Positions 18,749-29,686 of a DNA stretch of 64,000 nt are shown here, one piece after another. Numbering within the stretch: position 1 is the stretch's first letter; the number at the start of each line of letters is the position of its first letter. The stretch covers positions 62,001 through 126,000 of the forward strand of contig VKHL01000016.1 in assembly GCA_015146655.1 (NCBI GenBank), in the 5' to 3' direction. Both the position numbers and the translations under genes were made by a program. The notes below the pieces were generated by a model. It did not search any database, was not told where the DNA came from, and saw only the letters and a program-made list of their open reading frames with translations. Source of the DNA: Ochromonas danica. Taxonomy: Eukaryota > Sar > Chrysophyceae > Chromulinales > Chromulinaceae.

Positions 18749-21700
18749 ATGATGCCTCAGCATATCCTCCACTTATTCTTCTTGCTAACTATTCTAGAAC
18801 TTGGTGATCTTCTTAGTCTACGAGTTCCACAGCAAGTCTCTTCTCCTCATGGATCCTCCTCATCCTCTTCTTCCTCCTCCTCTTCTAAATGGAAAGGCAT
18901 GGACAGCCGGAGGAGTCAGTCATCCCTACCTTGGCCTTCTTCACCTTCACCTTTAACTTCACCTTTAACTTCACTCTCATCAGACAGTCCTAGTCCTAGT
19001 CCTAGTAATACCTTAGAACCTTCACATAAATACAAACGATTCCGCTATAGTCCTCATAAACGACATCTACGTGAGGCTATGGAACGACCACCACCACCTC
19101 CTCCTCATCCTCCTCATGGTGGTGACGGTAATGATGGTATGATGAATCAACAACAACAACGACAACATCCTCTCCCTCGACTGTCTATACAAGATATTCA
19201 ACAACGTGATCTTAACATGCAATCTATTATTGAAGCTGCTCAAGCTGGTTATTCTACTTTAGCTTTCTCTCTATTTGAAGAGTTATGTCAGAAAGATTCT
19301 CATGCTATTACTATTAAAGATTGTAATGTTCTCTTAAGAGAATTAGGTGATCGTGGTGAAACTAGAATTTCAGGACAAATTTTCGAAAAAATGCAAACTT
19401 ATCCCCGATTAAGGCCAAGTTTAATTACTTATACCACGTTAATCTCGCGTGCTGGTGCATGGCAGAAAGTTCAACTTGCACAAGCCTACTTCAAGAAGAT
19501 GCAAGAAGCAGGATTAGCACCAGATGTACAAACATTTAATTCATTAATTAATGCTTATGTTAAAGGTGGGCAATTACAAGCTGCTGTGGAGGTATTAGCT
19601 ACAATGATTCGTAGTAAAGTTAACCCTACAGTCGTGACATTAAATACATTAATTGATGGTTGTGCACGTACTGGTGATCATCAACAAGCTACAAAGTTAT
19701 TACATCTATTCCAACAGATGGAGATTACTCCTAATTTAAGAACCTATTCGACTTTAATACATGTCTATTGTCAAGCAAATGATCTAGTGGAAGCAGAGAA
19801 AGTATTTCATAGTTTAGGAATGGTTGGATTACAAGCTAATACTGCTATCTATTCTACACTCATTCATGCCTATGGTAGCGCAGGTACTAGTCGTATTCAA
19901 TACCTTTCTTTCTTAACCATGTAATGTGTCTTATGCTATACTGTGTCTGTGTCTATAGGGAAGTTACAAGAAGCCTTTGCCTTATTAGATGAAATGAGAA
20001 GTCGTGGTTTAACTCCAAACATTGTCACTATCTCTAGTGCTTTACATTTCTGTGGTCGTTGGGGTGCATTGGATCAAGCATTTCAACTATATCGTACCTT
20101 ATTACCACCTGAAGGATCTAACTCACCTTTACTAGCTAATAGTATTACCTGTTCTTCTCTTATTGATTGTTGTCTCAAAGCTGGTGATGTGGATAATGCC
20201 TTCTCTGTTTTAAGAGATATGCATCGATTCAATATCTCCCTGACAGCTGTGACATATACTTCTTTACTAGTAGGTCTCTCTCGTTTACATCAAACACATC
20301 GTTTAGAAGAGATTCTACCTATTCTACATCCTGATCGCTGCTCTACTACCACCACTACCTCTACCTCTACTATGACAACTGCAGCAGTAGCAGTATCACC
20401 AAGGGATCTTCTAGTAGAGTTACTCAATACTCAATGTCCTTCTACTGCATTGGATCTATTAGAACAAGCTAATGCCTTGATTCAACCTAATGACTATATT
20501 GATGCTATTATTTTAGTATTTAATCGTTTACAAACAGTCGAAGAACGTAATAAAGCACGTCAATTACTTCATCAAGTTCCTAAGAATGAATATAATTCTT
20601 TCTTATTAGATCAACTTGAAGGTGATTTAGATCGTGTGGAAAGTCTTCATGGTAGTAGTAATAAGAATGCGTTCTCTAAGGTAGTAGAGAGTCAATATGA
20701 AGAAGAAGTGAGCAAGTTAATGGAAGGATATCGTTTACAAAATGACTATCCTTCTGTCATATCTCTCTATGAGAAGATGAAGTCTACTGGGGTAGGTCTA
20801 CATCTACATCTGTTAAGTTAATGATTATAACTTTATGTGTTTGCGTGCTTGTGATATATAGGTGGGGTTAAATGTTGAAGCTTATAGATCGTTAATGCGT
20901 TCTGTCTATGAACACTCTACAACGTCTACTACTACTACCACTACCACTACCACCACTACTGTCCCCATAGCTACAAGTAGTGGTAGTGGGGTAGCAGGTG
21001 CTATTATCAGTGATCGCAAGAACTCAGATCAAGAAGCACTCTTTCGTCTTTATCTAGTATTACAAGAGATGAGAAAAGCTGATATTGAACCTGATACCAC
21101 TGTCTATAATACTCTTATTGATGCTTGTGCAAGATGTGGTGAATTAGAGAGAGGGTTAGAGTTATTACAAGAAATGCGAAATTCAGGTTTACAACCCGAT
21201 GTTATCACTTTCACATCTCTCATTAAGGCATGTGCGAACTATGAGGATGCTGATCGTGCAGTAATCGTAGCTGAGGAGATCTTTGTAGCTATGCAACAAC
21301 GTACTAATCACTTCTCTACTTATGTTGCACCTAATCAAATCACTTTTCATTGTCTAATTCAGACACATCTACATGTTCAACCAAGTAATCTCTCTCGTAT
21401 TTGGGAGCTTTATTTAGAGATGAAAGCTATGAGTCTACCTATTGACTCTTATGTCTTTAATGCTGTTATACGTGCTCTTTGCTCGACTGATGCATATGAT
21501 TATCGATCACGCTCTCATGTATCTATTCATCGGATAGAACAGTTGTTGGAAGATGCTAAGATGATGATGGGTAGTAGTGGTGGTAATGGTGGTGGTAGTG
21601 GATGGCAACAAGTGTTGGGAGGGATGTTACAACAAGCTTATGACTTTGCTCAGCTTACTGGACATCTCGATCATGCTGATCGATGGGAAGCTGATCTAAG

Positions 21701-21755
21701 GAGGATTGCATTGAAAGCCAATAACAATGCTACTACTATGCCAATAATGCCTTGA
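18749..21755 (+). CDS. Pentatricopeptide repeat (PPR) protein
   Basis: Organelle RNA-binding protein of the PPR class, 953 aa. Exons 18749-19883, 19959-20791 and 20862-21755 join in phase. The N-terminus is hydrophobic (HILHLFFLLTILELGDLL), followed by a Ser/Pro-rich region, and could be an organelle leader. P-type 35-residue repeats start near residue 165: TYTTLISRAGAW, QTFNSLINAYVKGG, VTLNTLIDGCARTG, TYSTLIHVYCQAND, and others through exon 3 (VYNTLIDACARCGELERGLELLQEM). At least twelve repeats are visible. No DYW or SMR domain is present. The gene ends 6 bp before a duplicated 3' fragment of the disulfide isomerase gene. The target RNA is unknown. Confidence 0.9.
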
Positions 21756-21760
21756 TAGTA

Positions 21761-22069
21761 GCACACAGACTGACTCTTCATCTTAACTTACAGCTCTTCC
21801 TCACCTGCTGCAGAGGCTCTGAAAGCGTTCAAGACATTGATCTTAAGCAAGAACTGATTCTTGGACTCGGGCTTAACGCTAGATCCGGCAGCTACCTTGG
21901 TCAATCTGCCCGTCTCCTTGACAATGTACTCGCTTCCCTTGGCAAGAATCTTCTCCGCCACAGCGAGATAGATCTGACCAAATTTGCTTTCCTTTCCTTG
22001 TAACTGAGAAACAGCAGTCTTAAGTTGAGCAATCACATCTTCAGTGACGACATAGCCAGCAGCTGAGAC
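21761..22069 (-). pseudogene. Duplicated 3' fragment of the disulfide isomerase gene
   Basis: These 309 bp are identical, base for base by eye, to 23714-24022, the last 94 codons plus 27 bp of 3' flank of the disulfide isomerase gene. No promoter, start exon or thioredoxin domain accompanies it, so it is a gene-end fragment rather than a gene. It abuts the PPR stop codon and is cut at 22069, where unrelated sequence begins. Confidence 0.92.
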
Positions 22070-22070
22070 C

Positions 22071-22121
22071 TTTTGCAGAAGCTGTCAGGGCTTCTGCAAA
22101 ATGATAAGCTTTATATCATTT
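22071..22121. repeat. Two adjacent hairpins at the duplication breakpoint
   Basis: TTTTGCAGAAG (22071-22081) pairs perfectly with CTTCTGCAAAA (22091-22101) around a 9-nt loop. AAATGATA (22099-22106) then pairs with TATCATTT (22114-22121) around a 7-nt loop. They start one base after the isomerase duplicate ends. Confidence 0.8.
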
Positions 22122-22335
22122 ATACAATAGTGCTGCAGAAATAGGATAGTAGGTGCTCTATATGAAGTCCTGGTGGTGGCCTAGCAATAATGGGGAAGCA
22201 TGTCTTTGAAATCCTGATGGCTTCGGAGATATCTGTCCAAATCCTACCGCCTTGTTGTTAGTGCTCCAATGGCACATTTTGAATGCCAACCTTTATAGTC
22301 AGGAACTTCAGAGGCAGCTTATACGAGAAGGACCT

Positions 22336-22719
22336 ATGTTTGATGGGCTTGGAGCCATTTTCTTAGGCCCCATCTCCGTTTTGAAACTCAAACCACATTT
22401 AATTGATAAGATCTTTCTTAAAATACAAAAGGGGTACATCACTAAGAGCTCTATGCCTCATATCGAGGGTAAACACTATAAGCTCAAAGATGCCTCGTGG
22501 ATTGCGAACGACTCCTTGGCCCGATCGAGGAGCCTCCACAGCAAAATACCTATTGCAGCCGCTTCTCTTCTCTTTGGCTTGATCTCTTGGGCTTTTACGC
22601 GCTGCTGCTTCTTCTATGACCCAATAACGACATTCAGAAGATTCCAGGATTTCGCAAGTTTTGCATGCTATCTGTTCATTTCTATGATCGCTATCAATAA
22701 TAGAATGCTAGAGAGATAG
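22336..22719 (+). CDS. Orphan ORF in filler segment, possible membrane protein
   Basis: The frame is open from 22210; the first ATG is 22336, giving 127 aa. No family was recognised. The C-terminal part has two hydrophobic stretches (IPIAAASLLFGLISWAF and FASFACYLFISMIAI) that could be membrane segments; the N-terminal part is basic. The open frame upstream of the ATG could mean a missing 5' exon. Expression is unproven, and it could be a remnant. Confidence 0.35.
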   Translation: MFDGLGAIFLGPISVLKLKPHLIDKIFLKIQKGYITKSSMPHIEGKHYKLKDASWIANDSLARSRSLHSKIPIAAASLLFGLISWAFTRCCFFYDPITTFRRFQDFASFACYLFISMIAINNRMLER

Positions 22720-23028
22720 GTTCAAGGTTGACAGGATGTTCATCTAAGTCTATTCATTGAATGGCATGCAAAGAGATTTCATTTTTGGAATCTCATGTGT
22801 GGTTAGTGGTTAAGATGTGTGGTTAACTTAACAGCTCCCGGTACTCTTCTTCGAGGAGTGGTTGGAGGAGGTGTGGCTAGTTTTCGTGAGAGAAACCCTG
22901 CTGGGTAGAGTGAAGCGAATGAACTTCTCTGGAACTCCACAGAACCCATCGTCGAACCTCTCGGTTGATCATAATCAAACAATTTCAAAGGAACTGACTG
23001 AGATCTCGTTAAGTCGCCGCAAGTGCCA

Positions 23029-23583
23029 ATGACTACTGCGGAACTCTTCGATCAAAACTTCTTGAGCGTTCACTCTCAGCTTCTTTCCTCTCTTTCCCAG
23101 GCTAAGGTCTGTATTGATCGAGGTTCTCTTGTGAAGCTATTGCACGTTGCTGACCTGAAATACAAAAACAAACAATACAAGAGTGATTTTGTGCTCAATA
23201 TCACCAAGCGTTCATATGCGGATAATACCTATCTTGTTGTTGAAGACACAGGGGCGTGGGATAATGCACCGGCATATGGTCATACTATTGCGAACCGCCT
23301 CACCACACTTGTTGACGAGAAATACAGTCATTGGTATCACTATGATTACCACCTTGTTGGTCTTGGAGACAACTTTGATGGGCCACACGATTTCTCTATC
23401 AGACACCGTTTGTATTCAAGAGAAGACTTGAAGCAGATTGTGCCCAAAGACACTTACCTCAAACTACTTGGTATCGTTAAATCGTTGCTCATCGGGGTGG
23501 TGACTGCAATGGGCCCATTTGAGAAAGCACAGTTGGTGTTCGAGCTAGCAACTGGGACTTTCGTGTCACTCAAAACTCATTAA
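23029..23583 (+). CDS. Orphan ORF in filler segment (184 aa)
   Basis: Single-frame protein of 184 aa from the first ATG at 23029, not recognised. It is compact and non-repetitive, with many aromatic and His residues in the middle (HWYHYDYHLVGLGDNFDG) and a hydrophobic C-terminal helix (LLGIVKSLLIGVVTAM). Codon choice (GTC, GGG, CTC, AAG frequent) differs from the PPR gene beside it. Its stop codon TAA falls within the start of the degenerate PPR fragment (23576 on), so its 3' end was set by the rearrangement. About 200 bp of promoter-like sequence precedes it, with GTTAACTTAA at 22822. Function unknown. Confidence 0.5.
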   Translation: MTTAELFDQNFLSVHSQLLSSLSQAKVCIDRGSLVKLLHVADLKYKNKQYKSDFVLNITKRSYADNTYLVVEDTGAWDNAPAYGHTIANRLTTLVDEKYSHWYHYDYHLVGLGDNFDGPHDFSIRHRLYSREDLKQIVPKDTYLKLLGIVKSLLIGVVTAMGPFEKAQLVFELATGTFVSLKTH

Positions 23584-23703
23584 GGCATGTGCTGAACGAG
23601 CTTGTGCATCATATGTCGAGCAGTAATCGTAGCTGAGGAGATCTTTGTAGCCATGCAACAACGAACTAATAACTTCTATACTTATGTTGCACCTAATCAA
23701 ATC
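23576..23703 (+). pseudogene. Degenerate fragment of the PPR gene
   Basis: Matches PPR exon 3 around 21219-21341. It begins with a shared CTCATTAAGGCATGTGC, then a diverged stretch, then a block with four substitutions over about 85 bp (from GCAGTAATCGTAGC to CCTAATCAAATC). About 410 bp of the PPR 3' end are missing between this fragment and the isomerase 3' end at 23714. It is not translatable as a PPR unit. Confidence 0.85.
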
Positions 23704-23740
23704 CACTTAAGTGGCACACAGACTGACTCTTCATCTTAAC

Positions 23741-25013
23741 TTACAGCTCTTCCTCACCTGCTGCAGAGGCTCTGAAAGCGTTCAAGACATTGATCTTAAG
23801 CAAGAACTGATTCTTGGACTCGGGCTTAACGCTAGATCCGGCAGCTACCTTGGTCAATCTGCCCGTCTCCTTGACAATGTACTCGCTTCCCTTGGCAAGA
23901 ATCTTCTCCGCCACAGCGAGATAGATCTGACCAAATTTGCTTTCCTTTCCTTGTAACTGAGAAACAGCAGTCTTAAGTTGAGCAATCACATCTTCAGTGA
24001 CGACATAGCCAGCAGCTGAGACAATGGTGTCCAAGGCTGTCACACGGCCAGCAGTGGGTAACAAGCCACCATCCAGTCTTCTGGCAGTACCAGCCTGGGT
24101 GTTGATAAACTCCAACATACCAGCTGCAGTACGAGCACTTTCATAAGGAATGGGTTCGGCGGAGTTGGCAGGGAAGAACTTGAGAGTAGGGTAACCAGAG
24201 ACATCGAAGCGGCTGGCCAAGTCTCCTTCTTCAGTGGCATCCACCTTGGCAATCAGCACATCCGAATCACCTGCAAAGATCTTGCCTAACTTCTCGTATT
24301 CAGGGGCCAGAGACTTGCAGTGACCACACCAAGGAGCATAGAACTCAACCAAAGCTGCCTTCTCACCCAAGACTTGAGCATCAAAATCCTCGGCAGTCAA
24401 GGCAACAACAGCACTGGGAATAGTCTTAACCTTGCGAGAAGTTCCAACCTTGTCATTCACCCACTTCACAATAGTATCGGCAGAACGACCACCATTGTAT
24501 TCCTCAGGCTCGGTGCTGCCTTTAGGGAAGAACTTGATGGTTGGGTAGCCACTCACGCCATACTTCTCAGCGATTTCCTGAGCTCCAGTGGCATCAATAG
24601 CGGCGATCTTAATGTCATCACTGGGTTGAAAAGTCTCTCCAGCAATTTTCCACTCAGGAGCTAGATTCTTGCAGTGTCCACACCTAATACAGCAGAACAA
24701 AACACACACATATACACACACCATATCACATAAATTCACATACTATTATCAATGGTCTAAGACGAGGAAGTGAAGGATGTTGTCAACCTACCAAGGGGCA
24801 TAAAACTCCACCAAGATGTTAGAAGAGCCATCAACATGATCAGCAAATGTCTCACTAGTCAACTCAATTACATCAGCTGCGACCTACCACACCATATCAT
24901 ACATATCCATCATCAATAATAAATCAATTATTCTAAGTCCACTCAGATAAGAGAATACCTACCAGAGCGATAGCTAATAATCCTAGAAAGCTAAGACGGA
25001 TCAAAGTGTTCAT
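23741..25013 (-). CDS. Protein disulfide isomerase, two thioredoxin domains plus ERp29-like tail
   Basis: ER oxidoreductase that forms and rearranges disulfides. Exons 25013-24963, 24883-24792 and 24683-23741 join in phase to 361 aa. A signal peptide (MNTLIRLSFLGLLAIAL) is followed by two thioredoxin domains, each with a CGHC active site (FYAPW-CGHCKNLAPEW across intron 2; FYAPWCGHCKSLAPEYE). YPTIKFFPKGS and YPTLKFFPANS follow the respective sites. The C-terminal 100 residues are an ERp29/PDI-D helical domain. This is the P5-like/PDIL2-type layout of plants and Dictyostelium. The protein ends GEEEL, an unusual relative of the KDEL/HDEL retrieval signal. Its last 309 bp are duplicated exactly at 21761-22069. 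Confidence 0.95.
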
Positions 25014-25376
25014 TCTTTACCAGGTAAGATCTTTCGATATGAGACCAAAGGCAATCGATCGTTCTCCAACCTTCCGCGTGGCAACTTGAGACCAAATGAT
25101 CAAACTCTGGCATTCTGAGCTTAACTTAACTTTCTACTGACTGACTGCGTGTAAGTCGTCTTTTCCCGCACCAAAGTCTGGAAGTGGCAGGCAGGCAGGC
25201 AGGAAAGTGTTTAACAGTCGCCCATACAGAGAACGCCCACCCCTGCGAGACCCAGTCCATCACCACTTTTTTACGTTCATTGAGAGATAATAGGCAGAAT
25301 CTTCAGTTTTCTTTTTCAGTTTTCCTTGAAGATCATCAATTATCCCCCATCCTATGCAAAGGATTCTTTTATTCTT
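25014..25376. other. Divergent intergenic region
   Basis: Upstream of both the disulfide isomerase (minus) and the multi-domain glycosyltransferase (plus). It contains ATCAAACTCTGGCAT at 25099-25113 (also at 8431-8445), AGCTTAACTTAACTT near 25118, and a GGCAGGCAGGCAGG tract at about 25187-25202. No gene was recognised. Confidence 0.45.
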
Positions 25377-28300
25377 ATGCTTAATGAATATCATATGTCA
25401 TTAAAGAAGGATGTTTATCGAAGAGGACTTCTTACTTATCTCCTACTTCTTTTCTCTCTGATGGCTAGCCATGCTTTCATGGATGACAAACCTTCTCCTA
25501 TGGTCAATATGTCACAATTAATAGAAGTCTATAGACCTTCCTATTTCCAAAACTTTCACAAGGAACAACTACAAAAGCTCATTCAATCCTTCAAATCAGA
25601 AGTGATTTTCTCCCTGAGCGGTTCACTTCTCCTAGATGATCAAAATGATATATTTCGTGTGGATACCATAGAGAATATGGAAGAAAATACTGCTACGATG
25701 AAATTTTCAAAATATGACAGAAAAGTAAGCTGTCCATCTTCCATGTCTAGTGATGAAGGGAATAGTGATGGTAGTATAATAGAGTTGTTCCGTATGGCTC
25801 AAAATGATATTATTCCTTTCAATCGAACAACAACATTTTTGTCTTTAGCATGGAATAATGAGTCTTCTTATCATGTCAAACTTCCACCATTACGATCAAA
25901 ACACAGTCTTCTTCCTAATTATGCTTCGTCGAAGAGAATGTTGATTGTTTACACGACGAACAATCAACTTTCCAGAACAATTCAATCATTACAATACATG
26001 CGATTTCCTTCGCATTTAGCAGATTTGATTATTGTAGATGATCATTCTGTGGATGGCACTGTGGAGTATTTGCAAAAGAAAGGATTTGCAGTCATAACAA
26101 AGCCTAAGGCAATGGGTTTAACCGACAGCTGGAATATTGGCTATCGATTCGCAGTTACGATGGGCTACAGTTTTGTATTGTATGTAAATAGTGGCGTTTT
26201 GCTAACGTCTAGATCGGCCCATCTGCTGTATGCAGCCCTGCAGAAGCATGCCTTGGTATTGCCATTAACCACAGACAAAGGAGCTGGGTCGAACCCAGTA
26301 CAGGTAAGTCACTTCCTTGTTGCGATATTAGTAACACAATAATATCAAGATTAATGGTGTAATCTTTGTTTAGTCTGTTCGGAATGCCCTCCGTCTAAAG
26401 GACAACCTCAATCCTTACATTGAAGATCACACACAAGCTAATAGCGTCCAGTTTATCTTGGAGAGACAGTTTGGTTCCGTGAAGAAAGGTTAGTCATGTT
26501 GCTCCTTTCTTTCTACTGGAAGATGTGATAAATAACCTCTTTTGATACTGATTGTTGGTTAGATCATGTTGGTACCACTTGTAAGTTGATGCCTTCTGTG
26601 TACAAGGGGAAAACAAAGTTTACGGGATCGAGCTTTGGAGTTAATATTGGTCTGATTAGCCCAATTGCTATAGAAAAGAACAATATTCTTTTTGATCCCA
26701 AGAGCAATGCACTTGATCAAGAAATTCGCCTCCCAGCGAGGATGAAGAAACTAAATATGCTTCCGATGGTTGCATATTGTAGTTTCTTGTATCACTTTGT
26801 CACTGAGGCCAACCCCGTGAGTCAGTTTGACTTGAATAATTTCGATACAATGAGCACATCGCAATTCCTTGACAATGGAAATCGCTCCAGATCTTTAGAA
26901 AACCTTCGTGGCAGAAGTGGGCTATTCGAGGAATCTCATCTCAATCAAAGCGATCAGAGGAAATATATTGAGATTTGCCGTGGAGAAATGCCCTTCCCTC
27001 AGACATCTCTGTGGACAACCCACTCATCATCATCTTTTCTTCCGTCCTTTCGTGAGAAAATATCAAGTGACGTGATAACAAGTCAATTTTGTGTATATCC
27101 CACTCATTGGTCTTCTCGGTGCTCCGATCTTTTCACGCCCATGTCCGACCCCAAGATGAAGAGTGTATTACAACCAAGAATCGAATCAAACAAGCTGATT
27201 GTTATAGCAATAGCCATGTCAGGTGAGGGCATATGTTCGATATTATCTGTTTCATTTTGATCATTAAATGACTTGTCGTTTGCTTTCGTTTGTTACAGAT
27301 CCGAGCAAAACTCCTTTGGCGGAAGACATTTTTATAGCGTACGAAATAGGACAAGCCTTGCGAGCTAATTATAGAAATATTCACATACGTTACCTTCGCC
27401 GTGGTGTCCAGTGGTATGCAATGGAGAATCTCTACGATGTTGATGTGCTGATCTCTTTGCTGGATTCTTTCGATCTCACAAAGATTTTGCCACTCTTCCA
27501 AACTGCTCCGAAGATCAACCAAATGTCGATTTCGAGCAGCTTCTCCAAGAGGAATGCTACGGAAGATAATAGCACAGGCTTTCTCCTCGAATTACATACC
27601 AAACCCAGTTTAGTAACCATCGCGTGGACACGAAATTGGTTTCACAGATGGTTGATGAGGCCTTGGATTGGCAATTATGACCTTGTGCTGACTAGTTCGA
27701 TGCTATCAAAGGCATTTTTTGATCAAATGTCTTATTCAGTGGGGTTTCCTTTGCATTGTTCAGTGCACTGTCCTCGTAAAGGTTCTCATTCCACCCTATT
27801 TAACAAAAGAGCCGTCCTGGAGACTGCAGTCTTTCCTCTGGCAACAAGCATCCATGAAACTGCTAAAAGCAGAATTGAACGAAGAGCTGTTGAGTACTTA
27901 CTTAATCATCGTGCTGCTCGTCTTTTTCATAAGCATGCTCCAAAGGAACATTACATGAATATTTCTGCCTGGGCTGCACATCTATTTGATGACGTGGACT
28001 ACATCTTCTCTGGGTCTTACCAAGGTCAATGGCGCAGTATTATGTCTTTCGATCCTACGGCGGTTCCATTGTGGAAAGGTCGTGTTGTGGGAGATGGATG
28101 GTCAGCTGCGTCCAACATGTCCAGTTGGGCGAGTATTACCATTGGTAGACTTCCACATGAAATGATAAAGGAGGTAATATTTGCCCTCAAATGTGTGCCA
28201 ACATTCCCCCCTCATGCCTGTTTTCGCTTGTTCTTAGGCTTACAAGTTTGTCAAGATAGTGATTGACGATGCCGATCAAGGAACTGAGCCTTGGGGTAGT

Positions 28301-29686
28301 GTAAATTCAAAAGTATTTGATGCTCTAGCTGCTGGAGCATTAGTCATATCTAATGGAGCGATGGGCCTGCATGAACTATTTGGGGAGGCACTTGAATCTG
28401 CTGGTTTGCCTTTACCCATATATTCATCTGGTCGAGATTTAGCGGCTTCACTAGAATATTACCTTAGTAATGAAGATATTCGCTTACGTTTGGTGGAGGT
28501 GATGAGAAAGGTAGTTATTGAGAAACATTCCTATTCGATTCGTGCTCATGAATTGGCAGAAACTCTCAAACAATCGTTTCAGCTGAATCTGGTCCCAAAA
28601 CCGAAGGCGAGCAGTAAGTCAGCGCAAGATCACGAGCAGCCACATCCTATCACTCCAGAGTTTACAGGTACTTATTTTCCATCTGCTACTTGCTTCTTGT
28701 TCTCTCTCCCTAATTTTGGGCATTTTGTAATAGACACAGATGCTGGTGATGCGGCTCAAATTTTGGAGGACTTTGTGCACTCGGTCAACTCGTCGTTGCT
28801 TGTAGGAGCGATGAAGCCTGGTGCTTCTTCTTCGCGTAATCCCGTTGAAGTAGTTAAGTCAGATGAGAGTCGGAGCAATATTTGTATTGGAATAAGGACG
28901 ATGAGGAGCCAGCAAGAATGGTTGGATATCTTTGTCAAGTCTCTTTTGGTACAGCATCAAAGGTCTGCATGGAAGTCAAGAGTGGATATGAAGATCTTTC
29001 TCGTTGATACTGAGTCCAATAGCACTTTTCAGAGTTCTCTCTTCACTTTAGCAGATCGATTAAATGAGGAGAGCAAAGAAGCCGTGGTAGAGGTCTTGGT
29101 ATCAGAGGGCATGAACTCGACCAACTTCAAGAACCCTTTCTATGGCTATGACTCCACTGATCGTTTGCTGAGATTTATGTTGATGCGTCGTCAGCTTCAT
29201 GAAATGATGCGTGGACCAGAGGATCGAGAGCCTGTCACCCATACAACAGGTGGTCGGACGAGGAAGAGGAGGCTATTGCGTAGATCGATGAACCTCGCCA
29301 GTCACCCTTCTCCCTGCGAGTGGATCATGTTCACCAATGGAGATAACATGTACAACGCCGCTTGGTTTGATAAAGTGGCGCCTGGCATGGTCAATGACCA
29401 AATTGACATGATTGGCTGGGACTTCATCACACACCATCTTCGCGGGGATCGTAATAAGAGTCCCAATGTTCCCATCACGATGGACTTGAGGCGAGGACAC
29501 GTGGACCTTGCCAGCGTCATGGTGCGGGCCGATCTCTACCGCAAGACGGGAACTCTTTTCTTACCCGATGCAATGCTCACTAAAGATCTCTATGCGCGTG
29601 ATTTTCTGACTATCCAGCAACTGTCAAAGCACATTCGAAGAAGATCTGTCTTCATTATTCACCAATGTTTGCTTTTCCATCAGTAG
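25377..29686 (+). CDS. Large multi-domain glycosyltransferase (GT2-like + GT1/4-like + GT2-like)
   Basis: Six exons join in phase (25377-26303, 26374-26488, 26563-27222, 27299-28173, 28238-28667, 28734-29686) to encode 1319 aa. A hydrophobic leader (LLTYLLLLFSLMASHAF) indicates entry to the secretory route. The first module is GT2-like: MLIVYTTNNQLSRTIQSL, LIIVDDHSVDGT and SWNIGYRFAV. The middle module ends like a GT-B enzyme (KVFDALAAGALVISN...GLHELFG, then a helical C-terminus), as in CgeB/Glyco_trans_1 proteins. The third module (NICIGIRTMRSQQEWLDIFVKSLL... WIMFTNGDNMYNAAWFDKV) resembles a second GT-A fold with GDN in place of DxD. It probably makes a surface or cell-covering polysaccharide; sugar specificity is unknown. 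An alternative ATG is 25395. Confidence 0.8.

Larger units (their letters stand above)
22070..23575. other. 1.5-kb filler segment at the joint of a tandem duplication
   Basis: This segment lies between the truncated isomerase copy (ends 22069) and a degenerate PPR fragment (starts 23576). It has no visible similarity to either. Two hairpins sit at its left edge (22071-22101 and 22099-22121). It contains two orphan open frames (22336-22719 and 23029-23583) and a promoter-like stretch with GTTAACTTAA at 22822-22831. Codons here use more C/G at third positions than the neighbouring PPR gene. Confidence 0.6.
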
